64,000 nucleotides of DNA. Source: DASRDZ01 sp035569495 (lineage in GTDB: Bacteria > Chloroflexota > Dormibacteria > Aeolococcales > Aeolococcaceae). Below are positions 43,753 to 52,266 of the stretch, piece after piece. The stretch lies in assembly GCA_035569495.1 (NCBI GenBank), contig DATMMX010000028.1, positions 61,402-125,401 of the forward strand, written 5' to 3'. A model generated the notes under the pieces. The model did not search any database. It was not told the origin of the DNA and saw only the letters and a program-made list of their open reading frames with translations. Both the position numbers and the translations under genes were made by a program. How positions within the stretch are numbered: position 1 is the first letter of the stretch; every line of letters begins with the position of its first letter.

Positions 43753-44015
43753 TCCGTCCGCAGGCGAGCCGCGAAAAGCGCGTCGAAACGCTGTCTCAGC
43801 TCCGATTCCACCTGCGAAAGCTGACTGCCATCGTCATATTTGACTTTCACAACCCAACCCTGCGGGAATCGTGTCTTACCCCAAACCAACTCTGCGGTAA
43901 CCGCGTTCCTGCCGTAGCCAACAACGAAATCGATGCCCTCGTCACGAAATCTGCGCTCAAACTCAGACTGGAGTCGCCGGCAGAGTTGGCCAACTTCTTC
44001 CGACGTAATCGTCAT
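43749..44015 (-). CDS. 88-residue protein of unknown function
   Basis: The ATG at 44015 is preceded by TGAGGTCGAG. The sequence has an N-terminal amphipathic helix (SEEVGQLCRRLQSEFERRFRDEG), a strand region with WGKTRFPQGWVVKVKYDDG, and a C-terminal helix. It ends where the Rhs remnant begins. The island position suggests a relation to toxin immunity, but there is no motif to support that. Confidence 0.5.
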   Translation of the reverse strand: MTITSEEVGQLCRRLQSEFERRFRDEGIDFVVGYGRNAVTAELVWGKTRFPQGWVVKVKYDDGSQLSQVESELRQRFDALFAARLRTE

Positions 44016-44122
44016 CTCGACCTCACTTGAACAATCCCAATGCCACAATGTTGGTCGCCGCCCACCGCCCGTCGGAAGACATCCTGGCCCTCGTGCATAC
44101 CCCACCCGAGTCTGATGACCCC

Positions 44123-44245
44123 CTAATTCAGGACTCCCCAGGCGCCGGTCGCGTACCTGGCGTTCGCAAGACGTGCACCCGTCCGCCCTAGCATCGCCAG
44201 TAAGACTGTTCGAGGCAACTTGCCAGTTTGCACTGCAGTGGTCAT
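44123..44245 (-). CDS. Possible 40-residue ORF
   Basis: ATG at 44245 to the TAG at 44123, reading MTTAVQTGKLPRTVLLAMLGRTG.... A poor Shine-Dalgarno and no known relatives make this weak. It lies just after a truncated membrane-protein tail and could be a remnant. Confidence 0.25.
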   Translation of the reverse strand: MTTAVQTGKLPRTVLLAMLGRTGARLANARYATGAWGVLN

Positions 44246-44276
44246 AGCAACTCGTCGCTCTGTGTCCTCAAGGCGT

Positions 44277-44352
44277 TCACACAAATCTGATGCCGGCGAG
44301 TCCGGCCACGACGATCGCGATACCAAACACCCAGCAGAGTACGGCTAAGGTA
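44277..44352 (-). pseudogene. Truncated C-terminal membrane helix beside the IS
   Basis: Next to the left end of the IS the minus strand reads TLAVLCWVFGIAIVVAGLAG, then IRFV and a stop at 44277. This is a clean transmembrane helix with a short tail and no start codon. It is the 3' end of a gene whose upstream part was removed or is on the other side of the IS. Confidence 0.45.
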
Positions 44353-44383
44353 TGGGCTTGACCCGGTTCGGCGGACACTCTGA

Positions 44384-45256
44384 CTATGCTGCCTGACCGG
44401 CACGGTGGCAAGTTTCAAACTCCTCGGGGCTGACATTGCCGAGGACGGAGTGACGGCGCTCACGGTTGTAGAAAGCCTCGATGTACTCGAAGATGGCCAG
44501 CCGCGCCCGCTCGCGGGTCGACCACGTCGTGCGGTACACCAATTCCTCCTTGAGGGTCGCGAAGAAGCTCTCGGCGACAGCGTTGTCGTAGCAGTTGCCG
44601 GGGCGACTGACGCTCTGGAGCACATCGTGTGCGGCGAGCAACTTCTCGTAGGCGTCGGAGGTGTACTGACAACCGCGGTCGGAGTGGTGGACGAGGCCTG
44701 GCCGTGGCGCGCGCTGCAGCAACGCCATGCGCATGGCCTGCAGGACGAGCTCGGTCGCGAGGTTGTCGCGCATGGCCCAGCCCACCACGCGACGCGAGAA
44801 ACAGTCGAGGACGACGGCCAGGTAGAGCCAGCCTTGGCCGGTGCGCACGTAGGTGATGTCGGTGACCCACAGCTGGTCTGGCTCCGACGGCGCGAAGTCG
44901 CGCTGCACCAGGTCGGGCAACGCGGTGAAGGGGTTGCTCACTGTGGTGCGCCGAAAGCGCTTGGGGTAGCGCCCTGCAAGCCGGTTCTGGCGCATGAGTC
45001 GGGCCACCCGCTTGCGCGAGCAGCGCTCGCCGGCGGCACGCAGCTCGGCGTGCACGCGCGGCGCTCCGTAGGTCATCCGGCTGCGCGCGTGGACGGTACG
45101 AATCTTCTCCAGCAAGTCGACGTTGCTGCGGGCGCGCGTCGACGGCGCTGCGGTGCTCCAAGCGTAGTAAGCGGCACGGGAGACCTGGAGCACGCGGCAC
45201 AGCGTGGTGACCGCGTACTGGGCCTTCTCCGCCTCGACGAGCCGGTACCGGCTCAC
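44384..45256 (-). CDS. IS3-family transposase OrfB (DDE integrase)
   Basis: 290 residues from the GTG at 45256, overlapping OrfA's stop (GTGA). The HTH_21-like N-terminus (SRYRLVEAEKAQYAVTTLCRVLQVSRAAYYAW) precedes the rve domain with DDE residues in VTDITYV, HHSDRGCQYTS and NCYDNAVAESFFATLKEEL. Catalytic residues are intact, so it may be active. In most IS3 elements OrfAB is made by frameshift; here simple coupling also seems possible. Confidence 0.93.
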   Translation of the reverse strand: MSRYRLVEAEKAQYAVTTLCRVLQVSRAAYYAWSTAAPSTRARSNVDLLEKIRTVHARSRMTYGAPRVHAELRAAGERCSRKRVARLMRQNRLAGRYPKRFRRTTVSNPFTALPDLVQRDFAPSEPDQLWVTDITYVRTGQGWLYLAVVLDCFSRRVVGWAMRDNLATELVLQAMRMALLQRAPRPGLVHHSDRGCQYTSDAYEKLLAAHDVLQSVSRPGNCYDNAVAESFFATLKEELVYRTTWSTRERARLAIFEYIEAFYNRERRHSVLGNVSPEEFETCHRAGQAA

Positions 45257-45543
45257 CGGGTCTCCTTGGCGAAGAAAACCGCTGCCTTCTTGAGGATGGC
45301 CCGCTCCTCCTCGAGCACACGCACCTGGCGGCGCAGCCGCACCAGCTCCTCGCGCTCCGCAGCCGTCAGGCCCGGCCGTGTCCCCTCCTCGATCTCCGCC
45401 TTCTGCACCCACTCCCGCACCGCCGTCTCGGTGAGGTCGAGGTCGCGGGCCACCTGGCCCACGGTCTTGCCCGAACTGCGCACCAGCGCGACCACCTCAG
45501 CCTTGTATTCCGGAGCGAATCTCCGGCGCTCTCGACGCGGCAT
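45253..45543 (-). CDS. IS3-family transposase OrfA
   Basis: 96 residues from the ATG at 45543 (an upstream ATG at 45591 would overlap the IS end). Helix-turn-helix FAPEYKAEVVALVRSSGKTVGQVARDLDLTETAVREWVQ, then a leucine-zipper-like helix LVRLRRQVRVLEEERAILKKAAVFFAKE. It binds the IS ends. Confidence 0.93.
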   Translation of the reverse strand: MPRRERRRFAPEYKAEVVALVRSSGKTVGQVARDLDLTETAVREWVQKAEIEEGTRPGLTAAEREELVRLRRQVRVLEEERAILKKAAVFFAKETR

Positions 45544-45606
45544 GTGGACCTCCAGAACGGGGCAGAGCCCCATATCTTGGCTGTCCGTCAAACCGGGTCA
45601 AGCCCA

Positions 45607-45968
45607 GAGCCGCCCTTCGTCGCTGTGTCGCACAACTGGAACAATACGACACCGAAGCATGTCTGCATATAAGCCTGCCCTGGCGAGGGGGCTTGTGCGT
45701 CATATGCGGCTTTTGCCACGTGCTTCAGTCCCGGAGTTTGGCTGGCGAGCGAATTGGCGCAGTTGGCGTCGGTGACCACGCAAAGGCCGTGATCCTGCAG
45801 GACTCCATCGATCGCGCAACCGAACAGAAGGCATTGGCCCGATGGGTCCGTCGCGTTGAGCGGATTCCCTACAGCGTAGGCATGTTTGGAGCGCGGGGCC
45901 AACCAGCCGACGCTCCCCGTCATCGAGGCGCTGGCCGCGATGGGATCGCACGACGCGAGCAAGGTCAA
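45607..45968 (-). pseudogene. Truncated Rhs C-terminal fragment, different tail
   Basis: The frame starting at a TTG (45968) reads DPIAASASMTGSVGWLAPR..., then YAVGNPLNATDPSGQC, the end of an Rhs core followed by a tail unlike that of the big Rhs gene (LLFGCAIDGVLQDHGLCVV...). The gene is cut at 45606 by the IS end and has no upstream core, so it is an orphan C-terminal tip. It overlaps the preceding lipoprotein stop by 4 bases. Confidence 0.7.
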
Positions 45969-46486
45969 CCGGAGTATCCACTCGGCCCGCCGAAGGGCGC
46001 CGGAGTCGGACGGTCGTAGTCGGGGAATTGCTGGTACGCCTTGGTAAACAACGCGTTGGCGCTCTTCAGCGTTGCCACGGCCTGCCCGAACGATGCATCG
46101 TTGTTCTGCGCAATGGCGCTGTCTCGTTGGTGGAGCCCATCAACCTCCAGCATGAGCGCCTGGTCGAGGGTGGCGGCAGCGTCGCGAAACTCTGCTGGCG
46201 TGTTTGTTGCCAAGAGATCATTGCGAAGCTGCTGCAACTCTGTGGCCACCTTCTCGTCCGTGTTGTAGCACCCCTGCTTAGTTCCCCCTTTGTTGCACAC
46301 GCCGGGAGAGGCACCATTCGGCCCCCATGCTCGCGCATCGCGGATGACGGGTGCCCAGTCCTTGCTCCAGACGGCCTTGTAGGCACCGTCGTTCACCAAG
46401 GGATGGACTGACACCGAAGCGCCACATCCGGCCAGAGCACTGGCTAGTCCAAACACAACTCCATACAGCGAGGGCCGCGCTTTCAC
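45965..46486 (-). CDS. Lipoprotein in the Rhs cluster
   Basis: 173 residues from a GTG at 46486; an upstream in-frame ATG is also possible. The signal KARPSLYGVVFGLASALAGC ends with a lipobox Cys about 21. The mature part contains a long helical region (DEKVATELQQLRNDLLATNTPAEFRDAAATLDQALML...). It lies 16 bp after the PH-like gene, between the Rhs pair and the orphan Rhs tip, so it may be an immunity or tethering factor. That is inferred from position. Confidence 0.55.
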   Translation of the reverse strand: MKARPSLYGVVFGLASALAGCGASVSVHPLVNDGAYKAVWSKDWAPVIRDARAWGPNGASPGVCNKGGTKQGCYNTDEKVATELQQLRNDLLATNTPAEFRDAAATLDQALMLEVDGLHQRDSAIAQNNDASFGQAVATLKSANALFTKAYQQFPDYDRPTPAPFGGPSGYSG

Positions 46487-46502
46487 GGCCTGCGCAAGCA
46501 AA

Positions 46503-46886
46503 TCACCACACCTTCCCACCATCGACGACGACCACCCCTCGGACTCGGAGCAGATCAGCGGCCTCGTCGCGCCTTCGGGTACTGCACCAGAACACAAGCC
46601 GAGCGGATGGTTGCGTTGCCTGGGTGAAGTCCAAGCCACCGTTGCCCGGCAACGGCACGCCGCCTCGGATGCGTCGCACCTCTTGGAGATCAGCCCACGC
46701 GATAGCAACACTCGGGAACCACCGTCCTAGTGCAGCTCGCAACAGACTGGATCGAAGCCGTACCCGGACTCCGGCGTCCTCCATCACCAGCTCGGCGAAC
46801 GGCCAAGAGGCGTTCGACCCGCGCCATCGCATCCCGCCGACGAAGCGGTGGGTGCGTGCGCTTCGCACTTCGCCCTGCGCTGTCAT
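46503..46886 (-). CDS. PH-like protein coupled to Rhs, candidate immunity
   Basis: 127 residues from the ATG at 46886, overlapping the Rhs stop (ATGA). RFVGGMRWRGSNASWPFAELVMEDAGVRVRLRSS then WFPSVAIAWADLQEVRRIRG and RLVFWCSTRRRDEAADLLRVRG resemble the strand and C-terminal-helix pattern of bacterial PH domains. A second, decayed copy follows a second Rhs tail with the same overlap, so the two genes travel as a unit, as toxin and immunity genes do. No membrane segment or signal is visible; it would act in the cytoplasm or at the inner membrane face. Confidence 0.7.
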   Translation of the reverse strand: MTAQGEVRSARTHRFVGGMRWRGSNASWPFAELVMEDAGVRVRLRSSLLRAALGRWFPSVAIAWADLQEVRRIRGGVPLPGNGGLDFTQATQPSARLVFWCSTRRRDEAADLLRVRGVVVVDGGKVW

Positions 46887-49800
46887 GGCTGCCACACCCA
46901 CGTATTGCTTGCCCCAGCGTGCCCCGAGACTGGCCATGGAAGGTTGAGGCCGACACCCAGGGAGGGGGTGATGGTTGTGACCGTCTGACCGCAGTTGCCG
47001 GTGCCGTATGCAAAGTCGAGACCGCCGACATATCCCTCTCCGCCCGAAGCACCGGCATACGTGAACGGCCCACCGAGATCGGAGACGTCGTGCGCACCGA
47101 GGCCAAGCTGCGGACCCGCGGTCAAGCTCACACCGCCCGGAATCTCGACGCCGGCGCCCGCTGTCCCGGTCAACCCGAAGCTGTGCGCATTGGCTTCGAC
47201 GCATGCAGAGCCTGACACGCCGACGCCGAGACCGGCCGAGCCCTGAATGCAGAAGCCGAAGGTGTTGTCGTTGATGAAGTGGTTGATGTCGCCCGCCCAC
47301 GACGACACTTGCTTCGACGGCTCGGCGATCTCACACGAGTTGCTGTCGAACGGATTCCACGAACACAACCCGGTCGGGTCCGCCTCATTCAGCGGGTTGT
47401 CATCTGCGTAGCCGTATGGCGCCCGTGTGGTCCAGAGCGCCGGGTCGCGGGAGAGGAAGTTGGCGGTCACGGGGTCGTAGTACCTGGCGCGGAGGTAGTA
47501 GAGCCCCGATTCGGCGTCGAGGTACTGTCCGGTGAATCGGAACGGGTTGGCGACGGAGCCGCTCGACGCGGTCAGGTTGCCGTACGGGTCATACGAGTAG
47601 GTTGCCTGAGCCGCTCCACTCGCGTCCGTGAGGAGGCGGATGGAGCCCAGTTGATCGTGGTGATAGAAGAGCGCATTCGTGCCATTCACCTGCTCGACGG
47701 GAAGGCCGCCGGGTCCGTACACATAGTAGGTGTAGTTGGTGCTGGGGCCATCGCGGAGCAGGAGGGGCAGGCCTTGGGTGGGATCCCAGACGAATTGGCT
47801 GGTGGTGCTCGCGGACGTCTTGGTCATCCGCAGGCCGTCGCCGTCGTAGCCATAGGTCGTCGTTGCCGAGCCTTGCGTCCACGTCGTCAGGTGGTTGGCT
47901 TGGTCGTAGGAGTAGGACGTCCCCGGTCCCGTCGCGGGCGTCGTTGACGTGCGGTTCCCTCGGGTGTCGTACGCGTACGTGGTCGACCCGGTGGGAGCGG
48001 TGCCGCACGCATTGCTGCTGGAGCCGGAGAGCGTCCAGCACAGTTGATCCGCGGCGTTGAACTGCTGCGTCGTTGACCCAAGGCTGGTCAGGTTGTCGGC
48101 CGCGTCGTAACTGAAAGGCTGGGATCCGGTCGGAGGGCTGCTGCACGCCGACGTGGACGAGGAACCCGCATAGCAGACCTGGTTCCGGGGCGTGTACTTG
48201 TACGAGGCGGTCGTGGTCGCAATCGAGCTGTCGCTCGTCACCTGATTGGCGTTGTCGCGCGTGTAGGTCGCGGCAAAGAGGCTCGTCGAGCCCTTGGCGC
48301 TGCTGATGCTCATGATCCGGTCAGCCGCGTCGACGCTGAACGTGTCGACCACTCCCGAGCCGGTGGAGAACGTCTCGGTGGTGAGGTTGGAGTTGGCGTC
48401 GTACCCGAAGCTGGTGGTATTGGATGGGCTCAGAAAGTCCTGGACCGACGTCCAGCGACCCGCGTCGTCGTAACCGCGGTTGACGGTCTTGCTGCCTGGA
48501 TACGTGATGCTCGTCACAAGGTTGCGCAGGTTGTACGACCACTGCACCTGGGCTCCGCCGCCGTTGGTGTAGCTGGTCAGCCGGTTCAGGTTGTCGGTGG
48601 TCCAGAACGACGTGCCCGTGCCGTCGCTCATCGAGGTGCGCTGACCGTCCCCGTCGTAGGTGATCGCAGTGATGTTGGGCGTCACTCCGTCGGAGTAGGT
48701 CACCGACGTGAGCTGGTTGCCGGCGTCGTAGGTCGAGGATATGCAGCCCGTCTTCGGCGTCGTTGTGCAGTTTCCGCCGGGATCCTGCTGGGTCAGCCGG
48801 TTCCCGGCCGCGTCGTAGGTGTACGCCGTCGTGTTGCTCAGCGCGTCGGTGACGGACGAGACGCGCGCCAGCGGATCGTACGCGTAGGTCTGGATGGCGT
48901 TGTTCTTGCCATCCTTCTGGTCGAGTACGGTGCCGTCAGCGTTGTAGTCGGTGGTGACCACCGTCTGCGGGCTGTCCGCGCGCTTCACCTGGGTCTGCTG
49001 ATTGGCGACATCGTAGACGTAGGTGGTGATGTTGCCGTCGGCGTCGGTAGAGCTGTCCAGGTTGCCATCCGCGTCGTAATGGCGAGTTGGGCCGTGCCCG
49101 AGGGGATCGGTGACGGTCGTGACCTGCCCAAAGGCATTGTAGCCGTAGCTGGATGTGTACGTCGAGGCGCAACCACACCCGCTGACATTTCCCTTGGGAC
49201 TGACCGACGACGTCATCCACCCGTCGGCATTGAAGACCGTCGTTGCCTTGTCGCCCAGCGGATCCGTGGTGGCGTTGCGGTCGCCGTAGGTGTCGTAGCC
49301 GTACGTGGTCGTCTTGCTGTCAGAGTCGACCATGCTGGTCACGTCACCCGGGTGCGTGGAGTCGGCGCGGTTGTAGGTCGTGACCTGGCATGGGCACGCT
49401 GTCCCCGAGAGGGGGCGGGAACTGCTGGAGAGATTGCCGTGGCTGTCGTACGTATATGTCGTGGTGACGCCGTTGCCGTCCCGCACGGTCAGCGGCTCGT
49501 TGAAGGAGTTGTAGGTCTTGGCGACCGTCCGACCCAGGTCGTCGGTGGTGGTGAGTACGTTGCCGTTGCTGTCCACGGTCTGCGTGGCCTGGTTCCCGTT
49601 GGGGTCGATGACCGCGGTCATCACCAGGGTCGCCGGATCATAGAGGTACTTGGTCGTTGCCGCCTGCGCGGTGCCGTATCCCCGGGTCACCGACGTTCTC
49701 AGGCCGAACTGGTACCCGTCCACGGTGACGTTGCCCTTGGGATCGGTGACCGTGGTCGTGCCACCGTTGCCATCGCCCGGAGTGCCGGCGTAGCTGAATG

Positions 49801-52072
49801 ATGTCTGGCGGTTGAGTTGATCCTTCTGCCAGTCGATGCGCCCGCCGGCGTCATAGTGGTTCTGGATGCCGGGACACGCGGAGCCGAGCGCCTGACACTT
49901 CGGATCCTTCATCGTGAGCATGCGATGGCTGGTGTCGTAGGTGAAATGCGTGTCGCCGCCATTGACGTCCGTGACGTCCTGGAGGTTGCCGCTGCCGTCG
50001 TAGGAGTAGGTGAGCGAACGGTTGGGCGTCACGTTACCGTCGGTGACGCTGGTGATGTTGGAGCCGGTCCAACCCAGCGCGAGCGTCCGACCGGCGGGGT
50101 CGGTGATGGACGTGAGTTGACCCGCGGTGTAACTCAGGGCGGTAGCGTAGCCGTTGAGGTCGGTGATGCTGGTGAACTGTCCGGAGGAGTTGAACCCATA
50201 AGTATAGCGACCCTGCCTCTGGAACGTCCACGTGCCGTCAGCGTTGTGGACGAGCGTCGCGATGAACCGCGGGGCTGCCGGCGACCATGAGCTGCCCGAG
50301 CCCGGCTGGTTGAAGGTCACCTGACTGCCGTTCTCCTCGCTGATCGTCGCCACCTGGTTCGGCGACGTCCCGGTCACGGTGAGGGCCATGCCGTAGTTGA
50401 ACTGCCATCCGTAGCCGAAAGGGGAGTTCGTCGATGCGCTCTGAGAGTTGTAGCTGCGCTCCACCTTGAGAGGGCAGCTGCGGCCGGCGATGCTGACGTC
50501 GCTGAAGTTGTGCCAGAAGTTGCCCGACTCGGTGTCCACGGGGTTTCCCGTAGCGTTGCCGTGCAGCGGCGCCGCGGTGGCGGTCGAGCAGCCTTGGCCA
50601 CCGGAGGCCGCCTGGGTGACCAGCACAGGGCCGCCGACCGGCTGAGTCTGCATGCCGGCCGCCTGGAAGTGATGGACGACCTGCGCTCCACTCAAGGCAT
50701 GGTCGTAGGCGGCCACCTCTGCGATCGAACCGTTGAAATACCCGTCTGAGTTGCTGCCGTCGCGGCCGATGGCGATGCCGGAGAGGTTGTGCGCCGTTCC
50801 CGTCGCCGTCGCCGTTGTACCTATAAGGATGCCGTCCAAGTACATCTTGAGGCTGCTGCTGTCGTGCGTGAACACGGCATAGTGCCACTTGCCGTCGGCG
50901 TAGTTCGCGCCCGTGGCGACAGAGTGATACGTCCCGGTCGAATCGAGCATGTCGCCGGCGATGCCGCCGCTGTTGCAGCACGCGTAGAGGTTGGCGCCGT
51001 CTTGAGCATCGCGATAGATGTTGGCTTCATTCAAGTAGACGGTCGTCGTTTTGAACCATGCCTCGACTGACCAAAGCTGCGGATCGAGCATGCCGGGCGA
51101 TCCGAGCCATACGTAGCCTGTCGAGCCATTGAAGCTCATTGCCGCGCCATTCACAATCGGACCACTCTGGGCGGTGGTCACTCCGCCGTTGAGGGTGCCG
51201 TTGTTGTTACCCATCTCGTCAACCGCCGTGCCTCCGGTGTCGTTGAGGCGCCAGTACGAGGAGGGAAAGTCGGCCAGCACCGTCGAGACGTAGCTCTGAC
51301 GGGAGCTCGCCTGATAGTGCGCGGCGACCTGGGACGCGCCGAGTGCATGGTCATACACGGCGACCTCGGCGATCGAACCCTGGAAGTAGCCGTCGGTGTG
51401 GTAGCCGTCACGACCGATGGCGATGCCGCCGACGCCAGTGCGTGTGCCGGTCGCCGTCGTCGTAGTTGCCTTGAGCGCTCCGTCGATGAAGAGGTTGAGG
51501 GTTGAGGTGCCGTGGGCGAACACCGCATAGTGCCATTTGCCATCGTTGTAGCTCACCGACGACGCGGCGCCGTGCCACGTGTTGCTCCCATCGATCATGT
51601 CTCCCGCGATGCCGCCATTGTTGCAGCATGCGTAGAGGTTCGCGCCGAAGTCCGCGTTGCGGTAGATATTGGCTTCGTTCGAGTAGGCGGTCGTGGTTTG
51701 AAACCAAGCTTCCACCGACCAGGACTGCGGATCGAGCGATCCGGGTGTGCCCAACGAGACGTACCCCGTCGACCCGTTGAAGGTCATGGCGGCTCCGCCT
51801 GGAATTGGCCCGGGCTGCAGGAGGGTCACCCCACCTTGGACCGAACCATTCACATTGTGCATGCGGTCGAAGGCCGTGCTGCTGCTGTCGTTCAGTCGCC
51901 AGTACGAGAGGGGGCTGTCAGCCAGAACCGCGTTGACGTAGCTATCCGCCGTCTGTGCGGCGGCCGGGACGGCAGAGATGATGGATGTCGTTACCGCAGG
52001 AATCAGTCCGCCCGCGATGCCCGCCATGGTGATCACCGCGAAGATACGAGCACGATCTCTGGTGAGGTGCAT
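46883..52072 (-). CDS. Secreted Rhs/YD-repeat protein with two LamG domains
   Basis: 1729 residues from the ATG at 52072 with AGGAGAG nine bases upstream. A signal peptide (1-40) is followed by two LamG-like (concanavalin fold) domains of 216 residues each (44-259 and 260-475), an entry region (GNPVDTESGNFWHNFSDV..., about 505) and more than twenty YD/RHS repeats. The Rhs core ends GSIRLLTDASGAAQATYSYDPYGN, then GLYYLRARYYDP and NPLNEADPTG at about 1559-1568. The last 161 residues are a Gly-rich variable tip. Rhs cores wrap and deliver C-terminal toxins; the tip's activity is unknown. Confidence 0.9.
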   Translation of the reverse strand: MHLTRDRARIFAVITMAGIAGGLIPAVTTSIISAVPAAAQTADSYVNAVLADSPLSYWRLNDSSSTAFDRMHNVNGSVQGGVTLLQPGPIPGGAAMTFNGSTGYVSLGTPGSLDPQSWSVEAWFQTTTAYSNEANIYRNADFGANLYACCNNGGIAGDMIDGSNTWHGAASSVSYNDGKWHYAVFAHGTSTLNLFIDGALKATTTTATGTRTGVGGIAIGRDGYHTDGYFQGSIAEVAVYDHALGASQVAAHYQASSRQSYVSTVLADFPSSYWRLNDTGGTAVDEMGNNNGTLNGGVTTAQSGPIVNGAAMSFNGSTGYVWLGSPGMLDPQLWSVEAWFKTTTVYLNEANIYRDAQDGANLYACCNSGGIAGDMLDSTGTYHSVATGANYADGKWHYAVFTHDSSSLKMYLDGILIGTTATATGTAHNLSGIAIGRDGSNSDGYFNGSIAEVAAYDHALSGAQVVHHFQAAGMQTQPVGGPVLVTQAASGGQGCSTATAAPLHGNATGNPVDTESGNFWHNFSDVSIAGRSCPLKVERSYNSQSASTNSPFGYGWQFNYGMALTVTGTSPNQVATISEENGSQVTFNQPGSGSSWSPAAPRFIATLVHNADGTWTFQRQGRYTYGFNSSGQFTSITDLNGYATALSYTAGQLTSITDPAGRTLALGWTGSNITSVTDGNVTPNRSLTYSYDGSGNLQDVTDVNGGDTHFTYDTSHRMLTMKDPKCQALGSACPGIQNHYDAGGRIDWQKDQLNRQTSFSYAGTPGDGNGGTTTVTDPKGNVTVDGYQFGLRTSVTRGYGTAQAATTKYLYDPATLVMTAVIDPNGNQATQTVDSNGNVLTTTDDLGRTVAKTYNSFNEPLTVRDGNGVTTTYTYDSHGNLSSSSRPLSGTACPCQVTTYNRADSTHPGDVTSMVDSDSKTTTYGYDTYGDRNATTDPLGDKATTVFNADGWMTSSVSPKGNVSGCGCASTYTSSYGYNAFGQVTTVTDPLGHGPTRHYDADGNLDSSTDADGNITTYVYDVANQQTQVKRADSPQTVVTTDYNADGTVLDQKDGKNNAIQTYAYDPLARVSSVTDALSNTTAYTYDAAGNRLTQQDPGGNCTTTPKTGCISSTYDAGNQLTSVTYSDGVTPNITAITYDGDGQRTSMSDGTGTSFWTTDNLNRLTSYTNGGGAQVQWSYNLRNLVTSITYPGSKTVNRGYDDAGRWTSVQDFLSPSNTTSFGYDANSNLTTETFSTGSGVVDTFSVDAADRIMSISSAKGSTSLFAATYTRDNANQVTSDSSIATTTASYKYTPRNQVCYAGSSSTSACSSPPTGSQPFSYDAADNLTSLGSTTQQFNAADQLCWTLSGSSSNACGTAPTGSTTYAYDTRGNRTSTTPATGPGTSYSYDQANHLTTWTQGSATTTYGYDGDGLRMTKTSASTTSQFVWDPTQGLPLLLRDGPSTNYTYYVYGPGGLPVEQVNGTNALFYHHDQLGSIRLLTDASGAAQATYSYDPYGNLTASSGSVANPFRFTGQYLDAESGLYYLRARYYDPVTANFLSRDPALWTTRAPYGYADDNPLNEADPTGLCSWNPFDSNSCEIAEPSKQVSSWAGDINHFINDNTFGFCIQGSAGLGVGVSGSACVEANAHSFGLTGTAGAGVEIPGGVSLTAGPQLGLGAHDVSDLGGPFTYAGASGGEGYVGGLDFAYGTGNCGQTVTTITPSLGVGLNLPWPVSGHAGASNTWVWQP
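50648..51943 (-). repeat. Tandem LamG-domain duplication, 2 x 648 bp
   Basis: Units 51296-51943 and 50648-51295 each encode exactly 216 residues, aligning without gaps from SYV(N/S)(A/T)VLAD to HxYQA/FQA. Identity is about 65% by eye, with near-identical blocks such as GKWHYAVF and GIAIGRDG. It is an intragenic duplication of a ligand-binding domain. Confidence 0.85.
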
Positions 52073-52266
52073 CCGCCAACTCTCCTGTTGAACTGCATGT
52101 GAGCGAGGTCTTGCTCGCGCGCCGCCGTGAGTGTGCGACGCGTCTTGCCAATGCGCGCACGATACGAGTAACGGGCGCGATACGGAGCGCGGGTCATCTG
52201 CATGCGTGTGTTGGGCGTTGTGAAAGGGCACGGATGCTGCCCCGTGCGGGGACGCCCCGAATGGAC

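Larger units (their letters stand above)
44353..45606 (-). mobile_element. IS3-family insertion sequence, 1254 bp
   Basis: Terminal inverted repeats of 25 bp start TGGGCTTGACCCGGTT at 44353 and, as reverse complement, at 45606. They differ at two positions near the inner end. The ends have the TG...CA form. Two overlapping genes on the minus strand encode the transposase. The flanking four bases (GGTA left, GAGC right) differ, so there is no target-site duplication. It sits inside the Rhs remnant region. Confidence 0.9.

Noticed and set aside
45250..45300. Programmed frameshift window between the IS3 orfA and orfB
   Set aside because: A GTGA start-stop overlap is present and no slippery A-rich heptamer is visible, so reinitiation is as likely. 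Not claimed.
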